Assembly (NCBI RefSeq): GCF_019599145.1
Contig: NZ_CP080647.1
Location: 3,720,001 to 3,784,000, forward strand
Length of the DNA: 64,000 bases
Reading direction: 5' to 3'
DNA from: Streptomyces akebiae
GTDB taxonomy: Bacteria > Actinomycetota > Actinomycetes > Streptomycetales > Streptomycetaceae
Each line of letters starts with the position of its first letter. The stretch's first letter is position 1. Shown in pieces: positions 62,054-64,000 of this stretch. The notes below the pieces were generated by a model. That model did not search any database, was not told the origin of the DNA, and saw only the letters and a list, made by a program, of their open reading frames with translations. Both the position numbers and the translations under genes were made by a program.

Positions 62054-62821
62054 TCAGGCGACAAGCTCCCCGAAGGACTCCTCCTCGTCACGGCCGAAGC
62101 TGAGGACCTCGTCCTCACGCAGCCGGCGGAGGGACCGCCAGATGCTGGACTTCACCGTGCCGACACTGATGTCGAGGATCTCCGCGATCTCCGGGTCGGT
62201 ACGGCCCTCGTAGTAACGGAGGACCAGCATCGTCCGCTGGAGTTCGGGGAGCCGGGCGAGCGCCTGCCACAGGACGGCGCGCAGTTCGGTGCCGCGCATC
62301 GCGTCCGTGTCGCCGGCGGTCTCCGGCAGCTCCTCGGTCGGGTACTCGTTCAGCTTGCGGCGGCGCCACGCGCTGATGTGCAGATTGGTCATGGTGCGGC
62401 GGAGGTAGCCCCCGACCGCGGCCTTGTCACTGATCCGGTCCCACGCCCGGTAGGTCGAGAACAGCGCGCTCTGCAGCAGGTCCTCGGCCTCGAAGCGGTC
62501 CCCGGTCAGGTGGTAGGCGGTTGCGTACAGGGAGGCACGACGCTCCTGGACGTAGGCGGTGAACTCCGCCTCCGACACAGACCGGCGTTCCCCCGTGCCC
62601 TCCCCGTACGCGGTCCCCGTTCCCCCGTGGGCGACCCCCGTCGCCCCCGTGGCGCTTCCCCCCACATGTGCGTCAACCACCGACATGTACGTGGTGTGCT
62701 GACGCCCGGTGCCGCGAGCGCACCCCCGCCCGCTCACGGCACCGGACTTCTCCGCGTTCCGGACGACGTCGTGGAGCCGCGTGACAACTGCGCTAGTGCT
62801 GGTGCTGTGCAGCGTGTTCAT
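62054..62821 (-). CDS. sigQ: ECF-type RNA polymerase sigma factor SigQ
   Basis: 255 aa. After a low-complexity, Gly/Thr-rich N-terminal stretch of about 85 residues, region 2 (FTAYVQERRASLYATAYHLTGDRFEAEDLLQSALFSTYRAWDRI) and region 4 (LPELQRTMLVLRYYEGRTDPEIAEILDISVGTVKSSIWRSLRRLR) are clear. It belongs to the SigE-like ECF group common in Streptomyces. Divergence from afsQ1 matches the known sigQ-afsQ1-afsQ2 cluster, where AfsQ1 controls sigQ. An alternative start at Met46 would remove much of the non-conserved N-terminus. Confidence 0.9.
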   Translation of the reverse strand: MNTLHSTSTSAVVTRLHDVVRNAEKSGAVSGRGCARGTGRQHTTYMSVVDAHVGGSATGATGVAHGGTGTAYGEGTGERRSVSEAEFTAYVQERRASLYATAYHLTGDRFEAEDLLQSALFSTYRAWDRISDKAAVGGYLRRTMTNLHISAWRRRKLNEYPTEELPETAGDTDAMRGTELRAVLWQALARLPELQRTMLVLRYYEGRTDPEIAEILDISVGTVKSSIWRSLRRLREDEVLSFGRDEEESFGELVA

Positions 62822-62917
62822 CTCGCGCCCCCCGTCGTGGAGTTCCGGTCTTCGGCGTGCTTTCTTGCCTGTGCCGAAAAGATTGCCCGGCCACCTTCAT
62901 GGCTCTGTCCGCCGACT

Positions 62918-62933
62918 GTCACAGACCTGTCAC
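62918..62933. promoter_or_regulatory. AfsQ1-type binding site
   Basis: GTCAC, 6 bp (AGACCT), GTCAC. It matches the GTnAC-N6-GTnAC consensus I recall for AfsQ1, and lies in the shared sigQ/afsQ1 promoter region, 97 bp before sigQ. Confidence 0.7.
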
Positions 62934-63086
62934 AGGGGTCGGACCCATGGGCGCGGCCCAGACGGGGCACAGGTCGATCACAGAGAAGAGTCGTACGGCT
63001 ACGCGAACGGCACGATCGTGTGCGGGTGTCGGGTGGGAGCGCTCCAACGGTCGATTCGGCGCCATGCCATGGGCCAGAATGAGCCC

Positions 63087-63764
63087 GTGCCTTCCCTGTT
63101 GCTGATCGAGGACGACGACGCCATCCGCACGGCCCTGGAGCTCTCACTGACGCGCCAGGGGCACCGTGTCGCCACCGCCGCCACCGGCGAGGATGGTCTC
63201 AAGCTGCTGCGCGAACAGCGGCCGGATCTGATCGTTTTGGACGTGATGCTGCCAGGCATCGACGGCTTCGAGGTGTGCCGGCGGATCCGGCGCACCGACC
63301 AGCTGCCGATCATCCTGCTCACCGCGCGCAGCGACGACATCGACGTCGTGGTGGGCCTGGAGTCGGGCGCGGACGACTACGTGGTCAAGCCCGTGCAGGG
63401 GCGGGTGCTGGACGCCCGGATCCGCGCCGTGCTGCGGCGCGGTGAGCGCGAGGCCAACGACGCGGCGACCTTCGGTTCCCTCGTGATCGACCGCGCGGCG
63501 ATGACCGTGACGAAGAACGGCGAGGACCTCCAGCTGACCCCCACCGAGCTGCGGCTGCTTCTGGAGCTGAGCCGCCGCCCGGGACAGGCCCTGTCCCGGC
63601 AGCAGTTGCTGCGTCTGGTGTGGGAGCACGACTACCTGGGCGACTCCCGCCTGGTGGACGCGTGTGTGCAGCGACTGCGCGCCAAGGTCGAGGACGTCCC
63701 GTCGTCGCCGACCCTGATCCGTACCGTGCGCGGCGTGGGCTACCGGTTGGACACGCCTCAGTGA
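63087..63764 (+). CDS. afsQ1: Response regulator AfsQ1 (OmpR family)
   Basis: 225 aa. Receiver domain: acidic pocket IEDDD at residues 7-11, phosphoacceptor Asp52 in IVLDVMLPG, Thr in LLTARSDD near 79 and Lys in YVVKPV near 101. The C-terminal OmpR/PhoB winged helix (LTPTELRLLLELSRRPGQALSRQQLLRLVWEHDY...VRGVGYRLD) follows. AfsQ1 with AfsQ2 controls antibiotic production, nutrient balance and sigQ in S. coelicolor. The GTG gives the typical 225-aa protein; the upstream in-frame ATG is not conserved. It overlaps afsQ2 by 4 bp. Confidence 0.95.
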   Translation: MPSLLLIEDDDAIRTALELSLTRQGHRVATAATGEDGLKLLREQRPDLIVLDVMLPGIDGFEVCRRIRRTDQLPIILLTARSDDIDVVVGLESGADDYVVKPVQGRVLDARIRAVLRRGEREANDAATFGSLVIDRAAMTVTKNGEDLQLTPTELRLLLELSRRPGQALSRQQLLRLVWEHDYLGDSRLVDACVQRLRAKVEDVPSSPTLIRTVRGVGYRLDTPQ

Positions 63765-64000
63765 CGAAGGCCCGAGGGGGGATCCGCGGCTGGGCCGCGG
63801 CTCGCAGGAAAGTGCAGTCCCGGATCCGTTTCACCAGTCTGCGGCTGCGGCTGGTGGTCGTCTTCGGTCTGGTGGCGCTCACGGCGGCCGTGTCGGCGTC
63901 CGGTATCGCCTACTGGCTCAACCGCGAGGCCGTGCAGACGCGCGCGCAGGACGCCGCGCTCAACGACTTCGAGCGTGAGATGCAGAGCCATGTGAGCACG
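63761..64000 (+). CDS. afsQ2: Sensor histidine kinase AfsQ2 (partial, N-terminal part)
   Basis: Only the first 80 codons are in the window. A basic cytoplasmic start (RRKVQSRIRFTSLRLR) is followed by the first transmembrane helix (LVVVFGLVALTAAVSASGIAYWL) and the beginning of the extracellular sensor (NREAVQTRAQDAALNDFEREMQ). The GTG start overlaps the afsQ1 stop (GTGA). The kinase domain lies beyond the right edge. Confidence 0.92.
   Translation, partial: MTKARGGIRGWAAARRKVQSRIRFTSLRLRLVVVFGLVALTAAVSASGIAYWLNREAVQTRAQDAALNDFEREMQSHVST

Noticed and set aside
61930..62650. Repeated TTCCCCCGT motif around sigQ as a regulatory array
   Set aside because: Spacing is irregular and copies fall both in the gap and inside coding DNA; simple pyrimidine-rich low complexity explains it.
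1..64000. tRNA, rRNA, riboswitch or biosynthetic gene cluster
   Set aside because: No cloverleaf, rRNA or riboswitch core was recognised, and no PKS, NRPS or terpene genes are present.

Overview
The window is high-GC DNA packed with genes that use GTG/TTG starts and Shine-Dalgarno or leaderless initiation. It carries actinobacterial markers: a mycothiol S-conjugate amidase, split acyl-CoA carboxylase subunits with an epsilon peptide, a class III adenylate cyclase, an LAXTG sortase substrate, and the sigQ/afsQ1/afsQ2 cluster. Together these point to a Streptomyces chromosome, core rather than arm. From memory, the gene order closely follows the S. coelicolor core from about mca down to afsQ; I could not check this by alignment. 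There are 56 protein-coding genes, two of them cut by the window ends. I see no rRNA, tRNA, CRISPR array, prophage, insertion sequence or secondary-metabolite cluster.

Layout. 1-4.6 kb: two overlapping membrane glycosyltransferase genes and a DUF255 thioredoxin-fold protein. 4.9-8.2 kb: a large STAND (NB-ARC/TPR) ATPase with an N-terminal membrane segment. 8.3-10.7 kb: housekeeping block (small membrane protein, mca, DUF4307, greA). 10.8-16.8 kb: DrrAB-type ABC exporter, ilvA, a MarR regulator, a minimal sigma-like protein coupled to a small membrane protein, and a trans-sulfuration enzyme. 17-21 kb: an M48 membrane metallopeptidase sandwiched between two paralogous membrane-anchored proteins. 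21-33.4 kb: msrA, MBL-fold hydrolase, zinc alcohol dehydrogenase with a divergent HTH regulator, large secreted subtilase, MacB-type ABC transporter, L,D-transpeptidase lipoprotein and an LADTG cell-wall protein. 33.4-41.5 kb: hutH, a GAF-GGDEF protein, enoyl-CoA hydratase, adenylate cyclase and biotin ligase. 41.8-47.4 kb: acyl-CoA carboxylase locus (beta, epsilon, a 42-residue membrane peptide, Maf, biotinylated alpha). 47.5-61.8 kb: nucleoside catabolism (DeoR regulator, purine nucleoside phosphorylase, phosphosugar mutase, deoxyribose-phosphate aldolase, two aldehyde dehydrogenase-like proteins, uridine kinase-like protein) mixed with a flavoprotein disulfide-reductase-like enzyme and membrane proteins. 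62-64 kb: sigQ divergent from afsQ1-afsQ2.

How the parts work together. Biotin ligase lies beside the carboxylase it would biotinylate, giving malonyl- or methylmalonyl-CoA. The phosphorylase, mutase and aldolase form a complete route from (deoxy)nucleosides to glyceraldehyde-3-phosphate plus acetaldehyde, and the adjacent aldehyde dehydrogenase can oxidise the acetaldehyde. A perfect 12-bp palindrome (CTACGCGCGTAG) sits at the promoters of both deoD and deoC, and a DeoR-family gene lies nearby, so a small regulon is likely. Several genes have a TANNNT box 6-8 nt before the start codon, which suggests leaderless mRNAs.

Non-coding structure worth noting: an 11-bp helically phased repeat array upstream of hutH, four copies of a ~50-bp intergenic element able to fold, strong hairpins in most convergent gaps, a 40-bp tandem duplication next to one terminator, and an AfsQ1-type direct repeat between sigQ and afsQ1.
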